64,000 nt of DNA from Desulfurellaceae bacterium bin18 (GTDB lineage: Bacteria; Desulfobacterota; Binatia; Bin18), in assembly GCA_002238415.1 (NCBI GenBank), contig MPMI01000024.1, positions 1 to 64,000 of the forward strand, read 5' to 3'. Below, in pieces: positions 24,820 to 36,169 of the stretch; the stretch's first letter is position 1; each line of letters opens with the position of its first letter. A model generated the notes under the pieces. It was given only the letters and a program-made list of their open reading frames with translations. It did no database searches and was not told the DNA's origin. The position numbers and the translations under genes are program-made.

Positions 24820-26328
24820 ATGGAACTACGCGCGGCTGAGATAAGCGAAATCATCAAGCAACAGATCCAAGGCTACGACCAACAGGTCGAGCAACGCGAG
24901 ACGGGCACAGTACTCTCAGCCGGAGATGGGATCGCCCGTATTCATGGTCTCGACCGGGTCGCCTCGGGAGAACTGCTCCAGTTTCCGGGTGACCTGTACG
25001 GTCTGGCGCTGAATCTGGAAGAGGACAATGTCGGTGCTGCCGTCTTTGGTGAGGTGCAGTCCATTAAAGAAGGCGACGAGGTTCGCCGCACCGGGCGTAT
25101 TGCGGAGGTTCCGGTTGGCGCTGCCATGCGGGGCCGCGTGGTCAACGCCCTGGGCCAACCGATCGACGGCAAGGGGCCTATTGCGACAACGGAAACACGT
25201 CGAATCGAGGTCAAAGCGCCGGGTATCGTCCTGCGTCAGCCGGTCACGGAACCCTTGCAAACCGGGATCAAGGCGATTGATTCCATGATCCCGATTGGTC
25301 GCGGACAACGGGAGTTGATTATTGGTGACCGCCAAACCGGGAAAACCGCCATTATTATTGATACGATTATCAATCAGAAAGGTGGCGATGTTTCCTGTAT
25401 CTATGTCGCCATCGGCCAGAAGCAATCCACCATTGCTCAGGTCGTGGAGCGCTTGACCCGGGCTGGGGCCATGGATTATACGACCATTGTTGTCGCATCC
25501 GCCTCTGATGCAGCGCCGCTGCAATTTATTGCGCCCTACTCTGGGACTGCCATTGGTGAATACTTCCGCGATAATGGGCAACACGCCCTGGTGGTCTATG
25601 ACGATCTGTCAAAGCACGCCGTTGCCTATCGCCAGCTTTCCCTCCTGTTGCGCCGCCCGCCCGGCCGTGAAGCCTTTCCCGGCGACGTGTTTTATCTCCA
25701 TTCCCGCTTGTTGGAACGCGCCGCAAAAATGAGCGATGCGCAGGGCGGCGGATCGTTAACCGCCCTTCCGGTGATTGAAACCCAGGCCGGAGACGTCTCG
25801 GCCTATATTCCGACCAACGTCATTTCCATTACGGACGGCCAGATCTTCCTGGAGTCAGACCTCTTCTTCTCGGGCGTACGGCCGGCGGTCAACGTTGGTA
25901 TCTCCGTCTCCCGGGTGGGTGGCAACGCACAAATCAAGGCCATGAAGCAGGTCGCGGGCTCGTTACGCCTTGACCTGGCGCAGTACCGGGAGATGGCGGC
26001 CTTTGCCCAATTCGGGTCTGACCTGGACGTGACCACGCAACGGATGCTGGCACGCGGCACGCGCCTGGTTGAGATCCTCAAGCAGGGACAGTACGAGCCG
26101 CTGCCGGTCGAACGCCAGATTGCCATTATCTACGCCGGCACCAAGGGACACTTGGATGAGATTCCCGACACAGCGCTTGGCCAGTATGAGCCGGAACTCG
26201 CGCGCTTCATCGAGAACTCTCACCCTGACATCTACGCCGATGTTCTCGCCAGGGGGGCTCTGGATGACGATCTCACCGAGCGTCTGGACACCGTGCTCAA
26301 GGAATTCAACCAGAGCTTTTCCGTATAG
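24820..26328 (+). CDS. atpA: ATP synthase F1 subunit alpha
   Basis: Non-catalytic nucleotide-binding subunit, 502 residues. It shows the delta-contacting N-terminus ([18 protein letters not shown]), Walker [16 protein letters not shown] near residue 170, and the alpha signature [20 protein letters not shown]. Length and order are normal. The ATG at 24820 starts the usual N-terminus. atpG begins seven bases after the stop. Confidence 0.98.
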   Translation: MELRAAEISEIIKQQIQGYDQQVEQRETGTVLSAGDGIARIHGLDRVASGELLQFPGDLYGLALNLEEDNVGAAVFGEVQSIKEGDEVRRTGRIAEVPVGAAMRGRVVNALGQPIDGKGPIATTETRRIEVKAPGIVLRQPVTEPLQTGIKAIDSMIPIGRGQRELIIGDRQTGKTAIIIDTIINQKGGDVSCIYVAIGQKQSTIAQVVERLTRAGAMDYTTIVVASASDAAPLQFIAPYSGTAIGEYFRDNGQHALVVYDDLSKHAVAYRQLSLLLRRPPGREAFPGDVFYLHSRLLERAAKMSDAQGGGSLTALPVIETQAGDVSAYIPTNVISITDGQIFLESDLFFSGVRPAVNVGISVSRVGGNAQIKAMKQVAGSLRLDLAQYREMAAFAQFGSDLDVTTQRMLARGTRLVEILKQGQYEPLPVERQIAIIYAGTKGHLDEIPDTALGQYEPELARFIENSHPDIYADVLARGALDDDLTERLDTVLKEFNQSFSV

Positions 26329-26335
26329 TTGAACC

Positions 26336-27193
26336 ATGGCGACTCTGAAAGAAATCCGCAAACGCGTCTCGTCCGTCCAGAATATCCAGCAGATCACCAA
26401 GGCCATGAAGATGGTCTCAGCGGCGCGGCTGCGACGGGCGCAGGAAGCCGCGCTGGCCGCGCGTCCCTACGCGGAGAAGCTGGAAGCGGTCTTACAGAAT
26501 TTGGCGGCGCAGGGAGACGAACTCGCCCACCCCTTTCTCACCGAACGAGCGGAAAACAACACCACTCTGATTGTGATGACTTCCGATCGCGGCTTGTGTG
26601 GCGGGTTCAACTCTTCCTTAATCCGCGAAGCCGAAGCCTTCATGCGACAGCGGGCCGAACAAAAAGTGAGTCTGATTCTGGTCGGCCGCCGCGCCTATGA
26701 TTATTTTAAGCGTCGAGACGTCGCCATTGCGGAGGAGCATATCAATCTGTATGGGCGGCTGTCCGCGGACCTGGCCCACGATATTGGCCGACGGGCTGGC
26801 GAGCAGTTCCTGAGTGGGCAGACCGACAGCTTTTATGTCTTGTACGCCAGATTTCGTTCGGCTCTGGTTCAGGTCCCGACCCTGGATAAAATTCTGCCCC
26901 TTGCGTCAACGCAGCCGACGGAAGATCAAAGCGCGGTGGATTATCTGTACGAACCTGCTCCCCACACCTTATTGGCCAGCTTGTTGGAACGCTATATCGA
27001 CATGCTGATCTACCGGGCCATGCTGGAATCGGTGGCGAGCGAGCACGGCGCGCGGATGACGGCCATGGATAATGCCACCAGTAACGCCGTTGAGATGATT
27101 GACCGCCTGACCCTGGATATGAACCGCGCCCGTCAAGCCGGGATTACACGGGAATTACTGGAGATCGTGGCGACGGGCGAATCGTTGAAATGA
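26336..27193 (+). CDS. atpG: ATP synthase F1 subunit gamma
   Basis: The central rotor shaft. TLKEIRKRVSSVQNIQQITK and AMKMVSAARLRRAQ form the N-terminal helix of the coiled coil; TSDRGLCGGFNSSLI is conserved; the C-terminal helix has ARMTAMDNATSNAVEMIDRL and NRARQAGITRELLEIVATGE. 285 residues, standard length. It lies between alpha and beta, with a 57-base gap before atpD. Confidence 0.98.
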   Translation: MATLKEIRKRVSSVQNIQQITKAMKMVSAARLRRAQEAALAARPYAEKLEAVLQNLAAQGDELAHPFLTERAENNTTLIVMTSDRGLCGGFNSSLIREAEAFMRQRAEQKVSLILVGRRAYDYFKRRDVAIAEEHINLYGRLSADLAHDIGRRAGEQFLSGQTDSFYVLYARFRSALVQVPTLDKILPLASTQPTEDQSAVDYLYEPAPHTLLASLLERYIDMLIYRAMLESVASEHGARMTAMDNATSNAVEMIDRLTLDMNRARQAGITRELLEIVATGESLK

Positions 27194-27196
27194 TAG

Positions 27197-28657
<1,461 letters not shown>

Positions 28658-28671
28658 CCAAGACAGACATT

Positions 28672-29079
28672 ATGGCCGATATCCTGCATCTGCGTTTAGT
28701 CACCCCCGAGCGTCTTCTCCTTGATGAGGAGGTCGATGAAGTCACCGCTCCGGGCATGGTGGGGGAGTTTGGCGTATTCCCTGACCACGCCACGTTTCTG
28801 TCTTCCCTCCAGCCTGGGCGCTTGTCCTATAAGCAAAACGGACACACCCAGTCATTAGCGGTGAGCGACGGCTTCGCCGAGGTGATGGACAACCTGATGA
28901 CCGTCTTGTGTACCGAGGCCGCATACGCCAATGAAATCGACGCGGCGCAAGCCCAAGAAGCGGTTCGCGAGGCGGAAGCCGCCCTCAGCACGCTTTCGCC
29001 AACCGACGCCGGCTTTGAGGACGCGCAAAATACGCTCCGTCTCGCTCAGGTCCGTTTGGACGTTGCATCTAACGGCTAA
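28672..29079 (+). CDS. atpC: ATP synthase F1 subunit epsilon
   Basis: The rotor-associated inhibitory subunit, 135 residues. The beta-sandwich part starts LHLRLVTPERLLLDEEVDEV and has TAPGMVGEFGVFPDHATFLS; the C-terminal helical hairpin contains AQEAVREAEAALS. It is the last gene of this atp cluster and is followed within 40 bases by a strong intrinsic terminator. Confidence 0.96.
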   Translation: MADILHLRLVTPERLLLDEEVDEVTAPGMVGEFGVFPDHATFLSSLQPGRLSYKQNGHTQSLAVSDGFAEVMDNLMTVLCTEAAYANEIDAAQAQEAVREAEAALSTLSPTDAGFEDAQNTLRLAQVRLDVASNG

Positions 29080-29114
29080 ACTGCTCGACTTCACCCACAT
29101 ACTGTAAATTCGAC

Positions 29115-29141
29115 AGGGGCCGCTCCATCGGCCCCTTTTTC
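29115..29141 (+). terminator. Rho-independent terminator of the atpX-C operon
   Basis: A GC-rich stem GGGGCC / GGCCCC with an eight-base loop is followed by TTTTT, starting 36 bases after the atpC stop. aroC begins 50 bases later and therefore needs its own promoter. Confidence 0.9.
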
Positions 29142-29191
29142 GTTGTGGCACACGTGGTAGTATTACCCATGACGAGGGGTACGGTGAATAG

Positions 29192-30295
29192 ATGACCGGT
29201 AACACTTTCGGCAGCAGCTTGCGCGTTACAACCTTCGGTGAGAGCCATGGCCGGGCGGTCGGCGTAGTCATCGATGGTTTTCCTGCTGACTTCGAGATCG
29301 ACGAGGCCGGTATTCATACCGAGCTGCAACGGCGCCGGCCAGGCCAGTCCAAGCTGGTGACTCAGCGTCAAGAAAGAGAACAGTTCGAAATTTTCTCTGG
29401 CGTCTATGAAGGCAAAACCACCGGGACGCCCATGATGATCATGGTCTTCAATGAAGACACCCGCTCAAGAGACTATGCGGATATCAAAGACCTCTTTCGT
29501 CCCGGCCACGCAGACTTTACGTATTTTGCAAAATACGGCCATCGCGATTATCGTGGCGGAGGGAGGGCATCAGCCCGCGAATCGGTTGGCCGCGTGATCG
29601 CCGGGGCTCTGGCAAAACAGCTCCTGGCGAAATTCGGCATAGCCATAGTGGGCGGTGTCGTCCAGGTAGGCCGCGTCCGAGCGCAGCACTATATATGGGA
29701 ACAGGTGGAACGGAATGAGCTGCGCAGCGTTGACCCGGACACCGTAACGGCCATGCGTGAGGAAGTCGAACAGGCCCGGAAAGACCGTGATTCGGTTGGC
29801 GGAATTATTGAGGTGGTCGCTACCGGCGTTCCACCCGGTCTTGGCGAGCCGGTCTTTGGCAAGCTTGACACTGCCATTGTTGGCGCTCTCATGTCTCTAC
29901 CGGCAGTGAAGGGCGTAGAGATTGGGGCTGGTTTTGCCGCCGCGGCCATGCGCGGCAGTCAGATGAATGACGAAATGGACATTGACGGCTTTCGCAGTAA
30001 TAATCACGGTGGTATTCTGGGCGGCATTTCGTCTGGCGCACCTATTGTGGCCCGTGTCGTGGTGAAACCAACGTCTTCGATACCCCGCGCCCAACAGACA
30101 CTCGATACGCAGTTGCAGCCCCGAACAATCAGTACCAAGGGGAGACACGACCCCTGTGTTGCCATCCGCGGCGTGCCGATGGCCGAGGCCATGCTAGCTC
30201 TCGTCCTCGGCGACGCCCTGCTCCAGGACCTAGCAACGCGGGGAGCCCGAGAGCCGTACTCCCCGCGTCCTTATCTCAAGCTCGGGAAACACTAA
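29192..30295 (+). CDS. aroC: Chorismate synthase
   Basis: The last step of the shikimate pathway: FMN-dependent conversion of EPSP to chorismate. The signatures FGESHGRAVGVVIDGFPA, the basic YFAKYGHRDYRGGGRASARE and VVKPTSSIPR are present in 367 residues. Its role links to aroK-aroB 20 kb upstream, though it is not in their operon. The start ATG 29192 has GAGGGGTACGG upstream. A terminator separates it from atpC. Confidence 0.97.
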   Translation: MTGNTFGSSLRVTTFGESHGRAVGVVIDGFPADFEIDEAGIHTELQRRRPGQSKLVTQRQEREQFEIFSGVYEGKTTGTPMMIMVFNEDTRSRDYADIKDLFRPGHADFTYFAKYGHRDYRGGGRASARESVGRVIAGALAKQLLAKFGIAIVGGVVQVGRVRAQHYIWEQVERNELRSVDPDTVTAMREEVEQARKDRDSVGGIIEVVATGVPPGLGEPVFGKLDTAIVGALMSLPAVKGVEIGAGFAAAAMRGSQMNDEMDIDGFRSNNHGGILGGISSGAPIVARVVVKPTSSIPRAQQTLDTQLQPRTISTKGRHDPCVAIRGVPMAEAMLALVLGDALLQDLATRGAREPYSPRPYLKLGKH

Positions 30296-30365
30296 TTCTT
30301 TCTGCTCAGAGACTCATCGCCCGCCCGCGACTCTCCGCTTGTCAGCATGAGTCCTCTCAACGCCT

Positions 30366-30689
30366 ATGCGTCCGCTTATTCATATGGTTCTCCATTTCGT
30401 CGTTCCGGCGCTGGTAGCCCGGACATGGTATGTGGAGCGGTGGCAGTGGGCCTTCCTGATCATGGTCGGAACCATGGTCGTTGATATTGACCATCTGCTG
30501 GCCGACCCCATTTACGACCCAGACCGCTGCGGCATCGGCTTTCACCCGCTCCATTCCTACCCAGCTATTGCAGTCTATCTGCTCCTGCTTGTGATCTCCA
30601 GGGTAACCTGGCTGAGACTGATCGCACTGGGACTGGTCATTCATATGTTGCTGGATGGAGTAGACTGCCTCTGGATACGACTCGAATAG
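30366..30689 (+). CDS. DUF6122-like small membrane protein
   Basis: A 107-residue protein with three to four membrane segments and the strongly conserved polar string TMVVDIDHLLADPIYDPDR followed by CGIGFHPLHSYPA. Near the end HMLLDGVDCLWI adds another HxxxD. This pattern of histidines and aspartates at membrane boundaries fits the uncharacterised DUF6122 family and resembles YdjM-type membrane metal-dependent hydrolases. Function is unknown. It stands between aroC and an ABC ATPase, with gaps of about 70 and 90 bases. Confidence 0.65.
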   Translation: MRPLIHMVLHFVVPALVARTWYVERWQWAFLIMVGTMVVDIDHLLADPIYDPDRCGIGFHPLHSYPAIAVYLLLLVISRVTWLRLIALGLVIHMLLDGVDCLWIRLE

Positions 30690-30782
30690 ATTGCCCTTGC
30701 GCGCGCGTCGTTTCTCATTTATGCCGCCTGGTGAGCTATCGGCATTACTCATACGTGCGGCGCTATTCGCCTGGAAGGCTGT

Positions 30783-31571
30783 ATGCAAAAAATCATCGAG
30801 ATGAAAAACGCGACCGTCTATCGTGGTCAGACCTGCGTGTTTGAGAATTTCTCTCTCGACCTGACCGAGGGCCAAAATACGGTCATTCTCGGCCCGAATG
30901 GCGCGGGCAAATCAACCTTGCTCAAACTCCTGTCCCGCGATCTCTATCCCGTTGCCCAAACAGAGAGCTATGTGCGTTTATACGGGCAGGAGCGCTGGGA
31001 TGTGTGGGAACTGCGCTCCCGCTTTGGCATCGTGTCTCACGATTTGCAGCAACAGTATGTCGGTAATACCCGTGGATTTAATATCATTTTATCGGGCTTC
31101 TATTCGAGCATAGATATCGCCTGGCACCACAGCTTTAGTGACGACGATACGGCGCGTGCGCAAAAAGTCCTGGACACTCTCGGGATCAGCGCCCTGCAAG
31201 AGAAAACCTATGCGACCATGTCTACGGGTGAGCAGCGGCGCTTTCTTCTGGGGCGGGCGCTGATCAACGATCCCGAAACCCTGGTACTGGACGAACCCAC
31301 CAGCGGACTCGACCTGCAAGCGTGTTTTCAATACCTGGAGACCATTCGGAACCTGATGCAAGCCGGCAAGACGCTGGCTCTTGTGACCCACCATATTCAT
31401 GAAATACCACCAGAGGTCTCACGTGTTGTCCTGCTGAAACAGGGCAAGGTTATTGCGGACGGCAAGAAAGAAGAGATTCTTACCAACGCGCATCTCAGTG
31501 CCCTGTTCGAAACGTCGGTCGAGCTGGTTCAGACCAATGGCTTTTACCAGGCCCTACCGGGCACCGCATAA
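30783..31571 (+). CDS. ABC transporter ATP-binding protein, YlmA/ModF-like
   Basis: A single ABC ATPase of 262 residues. Walker A is GPNGAGKSTLLKLLSRDL near residue 38; the signature ATMSTGEQRRFLLGRALIND is followed by Walker B TLVLDEPTSGLD and the switch histidine in LVTHHIHEI. VSHDLQQQYVGNTRGFNIIL is typical of the YlmA/ModF subgroup. No permease or binding protein lies next to it, so its partner is elsewhere or it acts as a soluble ABC protein. The substrate is unknown. Confidence 0.85.
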   Translation: MQKIIEMKNATVYRGQTCVFENFSLDLTEGQNTVILGPNGAGKSTLLKLLSRDLYPVAQTESYVRLYGQERWDVWELRSRFGIVSHDLQQQYVGNTRGFNIILSGFYSSIDIAWHHSFSDDDTARAQKVLDTLGISALQEKTYATMSTGEQRRFLLGRALINDPETLVLDEPTSGLDLQACFQYLETIRNLMQAGKTLALVTHHIHEIPPEVSRVVLLKQGKVIADGKKEEILTNAHLSALFETSVELVQTNGFYQALPGTA

Positions 31572-31577
31572 GAGCCG

Positions 31578-32603
31578 CTAGGGGAGCTGGGTCGCGGGTT
31601 GTATTTTATAGGTCCGCGCAGCCGTATCGTGGAAGAGCGCCAGCCGTTCATCGGACGAGAAGTCTTGGACGATGCGTTTAAACGAGTTCCACAGCACGGT
31701 GTACGAGCACGATACTTTATCAACCGGGAAATTACTTTCAAACATACACCGGTCTACGCCAAACTGCTCGATACAAAAGAGGTAATACGGCGCAGTGGCC
31801 CGAGCAACTTCCTCCGAGGTCGGCGGTTTGTCCCGCTGATGCCAGCCGAAGCCACACATCGGCATGGTGACGCCGCCAAGCTTGACCACCACGTTCTGAC
31901 AGTGTGAGAGAGCGGCAATACCCTTTTTCCAGACCTGCATGACTTCATCCTGTTTGCCCGCATACGGACCAATACCGAGCGGCCCACCAACATGGTCCAG
32001 GATGATGGTGGCGTCAGGAAACGCCTGGGCCAGATCAACCAGGTCGGCAAGCTGGGTATGATACATCCAGGCGTCAAAACTCAGACCGAGCTTATGCAAG
32101 CAGGCAAATCCCTGTCTGAAGGTCGCGTCCAACAAGAGGCCTTCCGAAGGGTGCGTATGCGCGTTCCTGATTTTCTCATGCGCGTGCCAGCTTGAAGCGT
32201 GCCGAATCCCGCGAAAACGGTTACGGCTGGCTGCCATATGCGCTTCGAGAACCAGCTCGGTCGCTGGTCCGAGAGAGAGGTTGGCCAGGCTGACAATCCC
32301 GGCGGCAACTGCCGTCGGCCCGTAGTTTCCGCTGGCACTCTGGGCGGCAACGCCCTGCACAAATTCGGTCTCCCCGACCGGCTTCATCTCTTCGGGGCCG
32401 TCTTTGCGGTACATGGACACACACTCGACAAAAACCGTCTGAGTCACCCGATGCCCGCCCCCGAGGTCTTGGAGCAAATCTTCCAGCAAATATCGATTAT
32501 TGGGATAGTCCCAGAGATGATGATGGGGGTCGCAGATAGGGAGGGCCGGGTCGAGCGCTTCTTCTTGGGTCAGTTTGATCCGGGCTTCGCGGTCGGTTGC
32601 CAT
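31578..32603 (-). CDS. Amidohydrolase-2 family TIM-barrel hydrolase
   Basis: A metal-dependent hydrolase of 341 residues. ALPICDPHHHLWDYPNNRYL contains the HxH-type metal site of the amidohydrolase_2 group, followed by ILDHVGGPLG and the C-terminal MFESNFPVDK with the conserved aspartate. Relatives act on lactones such as 2-pyrone-4,6-dicarboxylate or decarboxylate aromatic acids. ATG 32603 has AGGAG seven bases upstream and is preferred over the 40 residues of extra frame. It converges on the ABC ATPase gene with a 6-base gap. A second amidohydrolase lies at the right edge of the window. Confidence 0.85.
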   Translation of the reverse strand: MATDREARIKLTQEEALDPALPICDPHHHLWDYPNNRYLLEDLLQDLGGGHRVTQTVFVECVSMYRKDGPEEMKPVGETEFVQGVAAQSASGNYGPTAVAAGIVSLANLSLGPATELVLEAHMAASRNRFRGIRHASSWHAHEKIRNAHTHPSEGLLLDATFRQGFACLHKLGLSFDAWMYHTQLADLVDLAQAFPDATIILDHVGGPLGIGPYAGKQDEVMQVWKKGIAALSHCQNVVVKLGGVTMPMCGFGWHQRDKPPTSEEVARATAPYYLFCIEQFGVDRCMFESNFPVDKVSCSYTVLWNSFKRIVQDFSSDERLALFHDTAARTYKIQPATQLP

Positions 32604-32740
32604 AGTATGTCTCCTGTCTAACTGGCGGTCCTCCCGTCTTATGCCGAGCCTTTGTCCGGTGCAATATCCATCGCGCGTGAATTGACGTATCCCCCAAGAA
32701 CTATACAATTCCTGCAGATGCAAACGTTTCGGAAGTGCAT

Positions 32741-33541
32741 ATGAAGAGATGGAAGATTCATACGATTTTCTCGATCGCCGCAGCCATATCTCTACTCTCC
32801 GGGGCTAGGGCTCAGGCGAACGAGGTCTATGTGCGGGCCGGAGTCGGCCTCGATTGGTCCGAGGGCACGCGCTTCAAGGACAAGGACTGTACGAACCACA
32901 CCCCGCCGGCCATATACGCCCTGTATGGCTGCGGGACCGGGAACGACGGAGCGCCCTTGAGTACGCGCGGCGATTTCAGCGCGCCGGCCGGCTTCGAGCT
33001 TGGGCTCGGCCACGCCATCATGCCTGCCCTGCGGATTGAGGCATTCTTTCAGTACCGTCCGAGATTCACCCTCACCGGCCGCGCCAACTTTTTGCAAACT
33101 CAAGGTCAGCAGGAGGTCTCGGCGAGATTATCCTCCCTGTCCGGCATGTTTGCCGCCTATGTGGACCTGCCACAGTTGGGTCTGCCTCAGCTCGGGCCGT
33201 TCAGCCCATTCATAGGCGGCGGTGCCGGTGCTTCGTATATCGATATCGGCAAAACCCGCATGAAGTTCACGAGGACGCGGACTATCGTTCCGGGTGGGCA
33301 CCAGGTCAATTTCACCTGGATGCTAACGGCAGGCGTTAGCACCTCGCTGACCGATAGACTGATGCTTGATCTCGCGTATCGCTACATGGATTCCGGCTCG
33401 GTCGAAACCGACGAGGGAATCGCGCGAGTCGTCAATCGGGCCGGAGACGTCTTGGTTCCGCTCACTGTGGGTCAAACACGCGCCCACCTGTCGAGCCACG
33501 GAGTATGGGTATCACTGCGCTACACCTTTTACACGCTCTAA
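32741..33541 (+). CDS. Outer-membrane beta-barrel protein
   Basis: A 266-residue secreted protein. The signal peptide (MKRWKIHTIFSIAAAISLLS then GARAQA, cleavage before NEVYVR) is followed by alternating strands such as VYVRAGVGLDWSEG, FELGLGHAIM, FIGGGAGASYIDIGKT, MLTAGVSTSLTDRLMLDLAY and the end WVSLRYTFYTL. This is the pattern of OmpA/opacity-type eight-strand porins. It implies a diderm envelope. ATG 32741 with GGAAG five bases upstream is preferred to GTG 32735. No partner gene adjoins. Confidence 0.78.
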   Translation: MKRWKIHTIFSIAAAISLLSGARAQANEVYVRAGVGLDWSEGTRFKDKDCTNHTPPAIYALYGCGTGNDGAPLSTRGDFSAPAGFELGLGHAIMPALRIEAFFQYRPRFTLTGRANFLQTQGQQEVSARLSSLSGMFAAYVDLPQLGLPQLGPFSPFIGGGAGASYIDIGKTRMKFTRTRTIVPGGHQVNFTWMLTAGVSTSLTDRLMLDLAYRYMDSGSVETDEGIARVVNRAGDVLVPLTVGQTRAHLSSHGVWVSLRYTFYTL

Positions 33542-33564
33542 GGCAAAACTGCCTCTCGTATCGC

Positions 33565-34842
33565 TCACGTTTCCTGGGCTGAAGGACTTGTTTTGGTCTG
33601 GAGGGCAGACTGGTTCTCCTCTGCCTGAACGATCCACATACGGACCCACGGCAAGAGGACAAAAGCCGGCCAGGCCAGGAAAAAAGTCAGGGTGAAGTAC
33701 GTCGCGTAGCCGAAACTTTGCGTGAGCACCCCGGAAAAGGCTCCTGACAGCGACCGCCCCAGGCCAAAGAGCGCGCTCAGCAGGGCGTACTGGGTGGCGG
33801 CTTGGCGTTTATCACAGATACTCATCAAAAAAGCCAAGAATGGCGCGGTCCCCAGCCCGCCACAGAACGACTCGACAATCGAAGCGCCATACATCAGCAG
33901 GTCGGAACGGGGGAGGGCGGCGGTCACTGCGTAGAACAGGTTGGAACTGGCTTGAGCAATGCCCAATACCCACAATGCGCGAAAAAGTCCCCATTGTTTT
34001 GTCAGACGACCGCCGAGCAACGCACCGAGAATCGTACTGACGACGCCAACCGTTCCCGGAATCATGCCTATCTGAAGTGGGGTAAACTCCCGGTCCACCC
34101 AGAACGGCCGGGCCATCGGCCCCAAGGCCATGTCCCCCAGTTTGAAAAGCAACACAAAGAGTAGGACCGCAATAACACCCGGCCGCCGCCACAAGCTTGT
34201 GAGCGGCTTGAGGAACCCTTGCGTGAGTGCAGTGGACCTGGATTGCGTCACTGGCACCCGTTGTGGTCCCTGTGCAATCCGAGGCATGCGACTTGAGATC
34301 AGAGCCAGGATGGCTAAGAGGACGGCCGCCGTCAGGAATGCTACCTGCCAACCGACGAGACCAGCGGCTCCAACAAAGACTCCCCCTGCAACGATCAGTG
34401 CCACGCGATAGGTACTTACGCGGAGCCCATTGGCAGGGCCCATTTCTTTTTGATCCAGGAGTTCGATCGTATAGGCGTCAATGGCAATATCCTGGGTGGC
34501 CGCCAGTACGGCAAGCCCAATCAGTCCACCCCAGGCCAGACTGCCGCTCGCGGTTGGGTCGAGAAAAAGGAGGAAGCCCAAGTCGAGAGCGAGCAGGCCC
34601 TGACAGGTCACAATCCAACTTCGACGCGAGCCTACTACATCAACCAATGGAGCCCACAGAAACTTGAGCGTCCACGGCAGCCCCACCACGCTCAACAGAC
34701 CGATTTCCGTCAGGCTCATGCCATGCATCCGGAAATACACCGGAAACGCGTCGAACAGCAGCCCGAATGGAAAACCCTCGGCAAAATACAGCAGGGCCAC
34801 CCACAGCAGTTTCGTTCGGGTTGTGATGGGTTTCAGATCCAC
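33565..34842 (-). CDS. MFS transporter, AmpG-like
   Basis: A 425-residue protein with about twelve membrane helices. LLYFAEGFPFGLLFDAFPVY, LPWTLKFLWAPLVDVVGSRR and ATQDIAIDAYTIELL match the AmpG group of the major facilitator superfamily, which imports anhydromuropeptides from peptidoglycan turnover. The C-terminal half is typical MFS (SLSGAFSGVLTQSFGYATYF). It lies just downstream of nth on the same strand, six bases after its stop. Substrate is inferred from family only. Confidence 0.8.
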   Translation of the reverse strand: MDLKPITTRTKLLWVALLYFAEGFPFGLLFDAFPVYFRMHGMSLTEIGLLSVVGLPWTLKFLWAPLVDVVGSRRSWIVTCQGLLALDLGFLLFLDPTASGSLAWGGLIGLAVLAATQDIAIDAYTIELLDQKEMGPANGLRVSTYRVALIVAGGVFVGAAGLVGWQVAFLTAAVLLAILALISSRMPRIAQGPQRVPVTQSRSTALTQGFLKPLTSLWRRPGVIAVLLFVLLFKLGDMALGPMARPFWVDREFTPLQIGMIPGTVGVVSTILGALLGGRLTKQWGLFRALWVLGIAQASSNLFYAVTAALPRSDLLMYGASIVESFCGGLGTAPFLAFLMSICDKRQAATQYALLSALFGLGRSLSGAFSGVLTQSFGYATYFTLTFFLAWPAFVLLPWVRMWIVQAEENQSALQTKTSPSAQET

Positions 34843-34848
34843 CCCTGC

Positions 34849-35508
34849 TTACCGACTCCGCTCGACTCCGATTTTTTCGCAAAACCGTTCAATCGGACAG
34901 ACACTGCACTTGGGTGAGGTGGGATGACACAGGGTTTGTCCAAACGCGACCAGCAGGTCGTTATAGCCTATCCAGAAACGCTTGGGCAGGCTTTCGCGCA
35001 GGGCCATTTCTGTCTGTTCCGGGTTTTCCGTTGCAACATAGCCCCAACGGTTAGAGATGCGGTGGACGTGCGTGTCTACACAGATGCCCGGTTTCTGGAA
35101 GCCCAAGGTCACAACCAAGTTTGCGGTTTTCCGGCCCACGCCCTTAAAAGTCAGGAGTTCGTCTATATCGTCAGGGACGCGACCCGCATAGATATCGAGC
35201 AACCGCTGTGAGACGTCGAGTACGGTTTGTGCTTTGGTTTTATAAAATCCAACCGGATAAATCGCCTTCTTCACCTGAGCGGTTGTCAGGGTCACCATTC
35301 TTTCAGGCGTATCGGCCAGGGCAAACAACCGCCGGGCCGCCGGGCCGGTGGTTTCATCCTTGGTCCGCAAACTCAGGAGACAGGCGATCAACACCTGGTA
35401 GGGATCACGTGAAAACCCCGCCATTTCCGTCACCACAGGCGCGTTCCAGCCCTCGGATGCGCGACGCAGGATGCCAATAACCCGAGAAATTGTTCTATTC
35501 GTCACCAC
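34849..35508 (-). CDS. nth: Endonuclease III, base-excision repair
   Basis: DNA glycosylase/AP lyase of 219 residues for oxidised pyrimidines. The helix-hairpin-helix and catalytic lysine are in LLTFKGVGRKTANLVVTLGF, the catalytic aspartate in CVDTHVHRISNRWG, and the Fe-S cluster in C-x6-C-x2-C-x5-C near the C-terminus. The start is GTG 35508, four bases after the upstream methyltransferase stop and with GAGGGAGGG before it. The frame continues 105 codons further up, but only as an out-of-frame shadow of that gene. Confidence 0.95.
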   Translation of the reverse strand: MVTNRTISRVIGILRRASEGWNAPVVTEMAGFSRDPYQVLIACLLSLRTKDETTGPAARRLFALADTPERMVTLTTAQVKKAIYPVGFYKTKAQTVLDVSQRLLDIYAGRVPDDIDELLTFKGVGRKTANLVVTLGFQKPGICVDTHVHRISNRWGYVATENPEQTEMALRESLPKRFWIGYNDLLVAFGQTLCHPTSPKCSVCPIERFCEKIGVERSR

Positions 35509-35512
35509 TTCT

Positions 35513-36169
35513 TTACCCTCCCTCTCCTCTCTGTATGGTGACAATAGCGACGGGCAGGGGCAAGTGGTCTTCCCGCTCGCGCACTTCTTCCTGGGTCCAT
35601 TGCAAGCCTGCTTGGTCAAGCCGCTGATAAAAGTCTTGGGTATTCGTCCGTTTGGCGTCGGCAAGGATAGCCCGCCCAGCGGGGGAGAGGTGCCTGGCGA
35701 GAAAACGCACCAGGGCGGGGAAGGTTGGCCTGTCGTATAGAATCTCCGCGCCAAGGATGAGCGCGAAATCTGTCTCCAATATATCCTGGGTAAAGTCGAT
35801 TTGCTGCACCCCGTATCGCGCACATCCGTTTAACCGCGCGTTCTCCCGCGCAAAAGACACCGCGGCAACTTCCTTGTCGGCAAAGGTAACCCGCCCCCCT
35901 TTTTGCGCGGCGACGATACCGGTCAACCCAAGTCCACAGCCGAGGTCGAGCACAGTCTGATCGCGAACGTCGATAAAACTATCTAGATAGCGGGCCAAGG
36001 TCAGCGCACCGGTCCACAGGTGCGCCCAGTACGGCGGCTCCTCCGTGTTGTCGCGCAGCAGGGCCTCGCGGTCAACCAGCCGCTCAAGATCTTTTACCCG
36101 GAGCAGAGTCAGCGAACGTGAGCCTATGACCACCTCGATAGGCTCAACCTCATAGACTAAGGCGTTCAC
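35513..36169 (-). CDS. SAM-dependent methyltransferase, METTL/Methyltransf_16-like
   Basis: A 218-residue class I methyltransferase. EEPPYWAHLWTGALTLARYL and VLDLGCGLGLTGIVAAQKG with VTFADKE make up the SAM site; ILGAEILYDRPTFPALVRFL corresponds to the post-II region. This resembles protein-lysine methyltransferases of the ETFB-KMT/METTL group. The GTG start overlaps the stop of the acyl-CoA dehydrogenase gene (GTGA). Coupling to an acyl-CoA dehydrogenase, whose electrons flow to ETF, makes an ETF methyltransferase an attractive but unproven guess. Confidence 0.75.
   Translation of the reverse strand: MNALVYEVEPIEVVIGSRSLTLLRVKDLERLVDREALLRDNTEEPPYWAHLWTGALTLARYLDSFIDVRDQTVLDLGCGLGLTGIVAAQKGGRVTFADKEVAAVSFARENARLNGCARYGVQQIDFTQDILETDFALILGAEILYDRPTFPALVRFLARHLSPAGRAILADAKRTNTQDFYQRLDQAGLQWTQEEVREREDHLPLPVAIVTIQRGEGG

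Noticed and set aside
35400..35420. TCACGTGA core resembling parS
   Set aside because: Only the eight-base core and a few flanking bases agree, and it lies inside nth; far weaker than the two sites upstream of parA.
35509..35823. 105-codon N-terminal extension of endonuclease III
   Set aside because: It lies out of frame inside the methyltransferase gene; the GTG at 35508 begins the normal family N-terminus.
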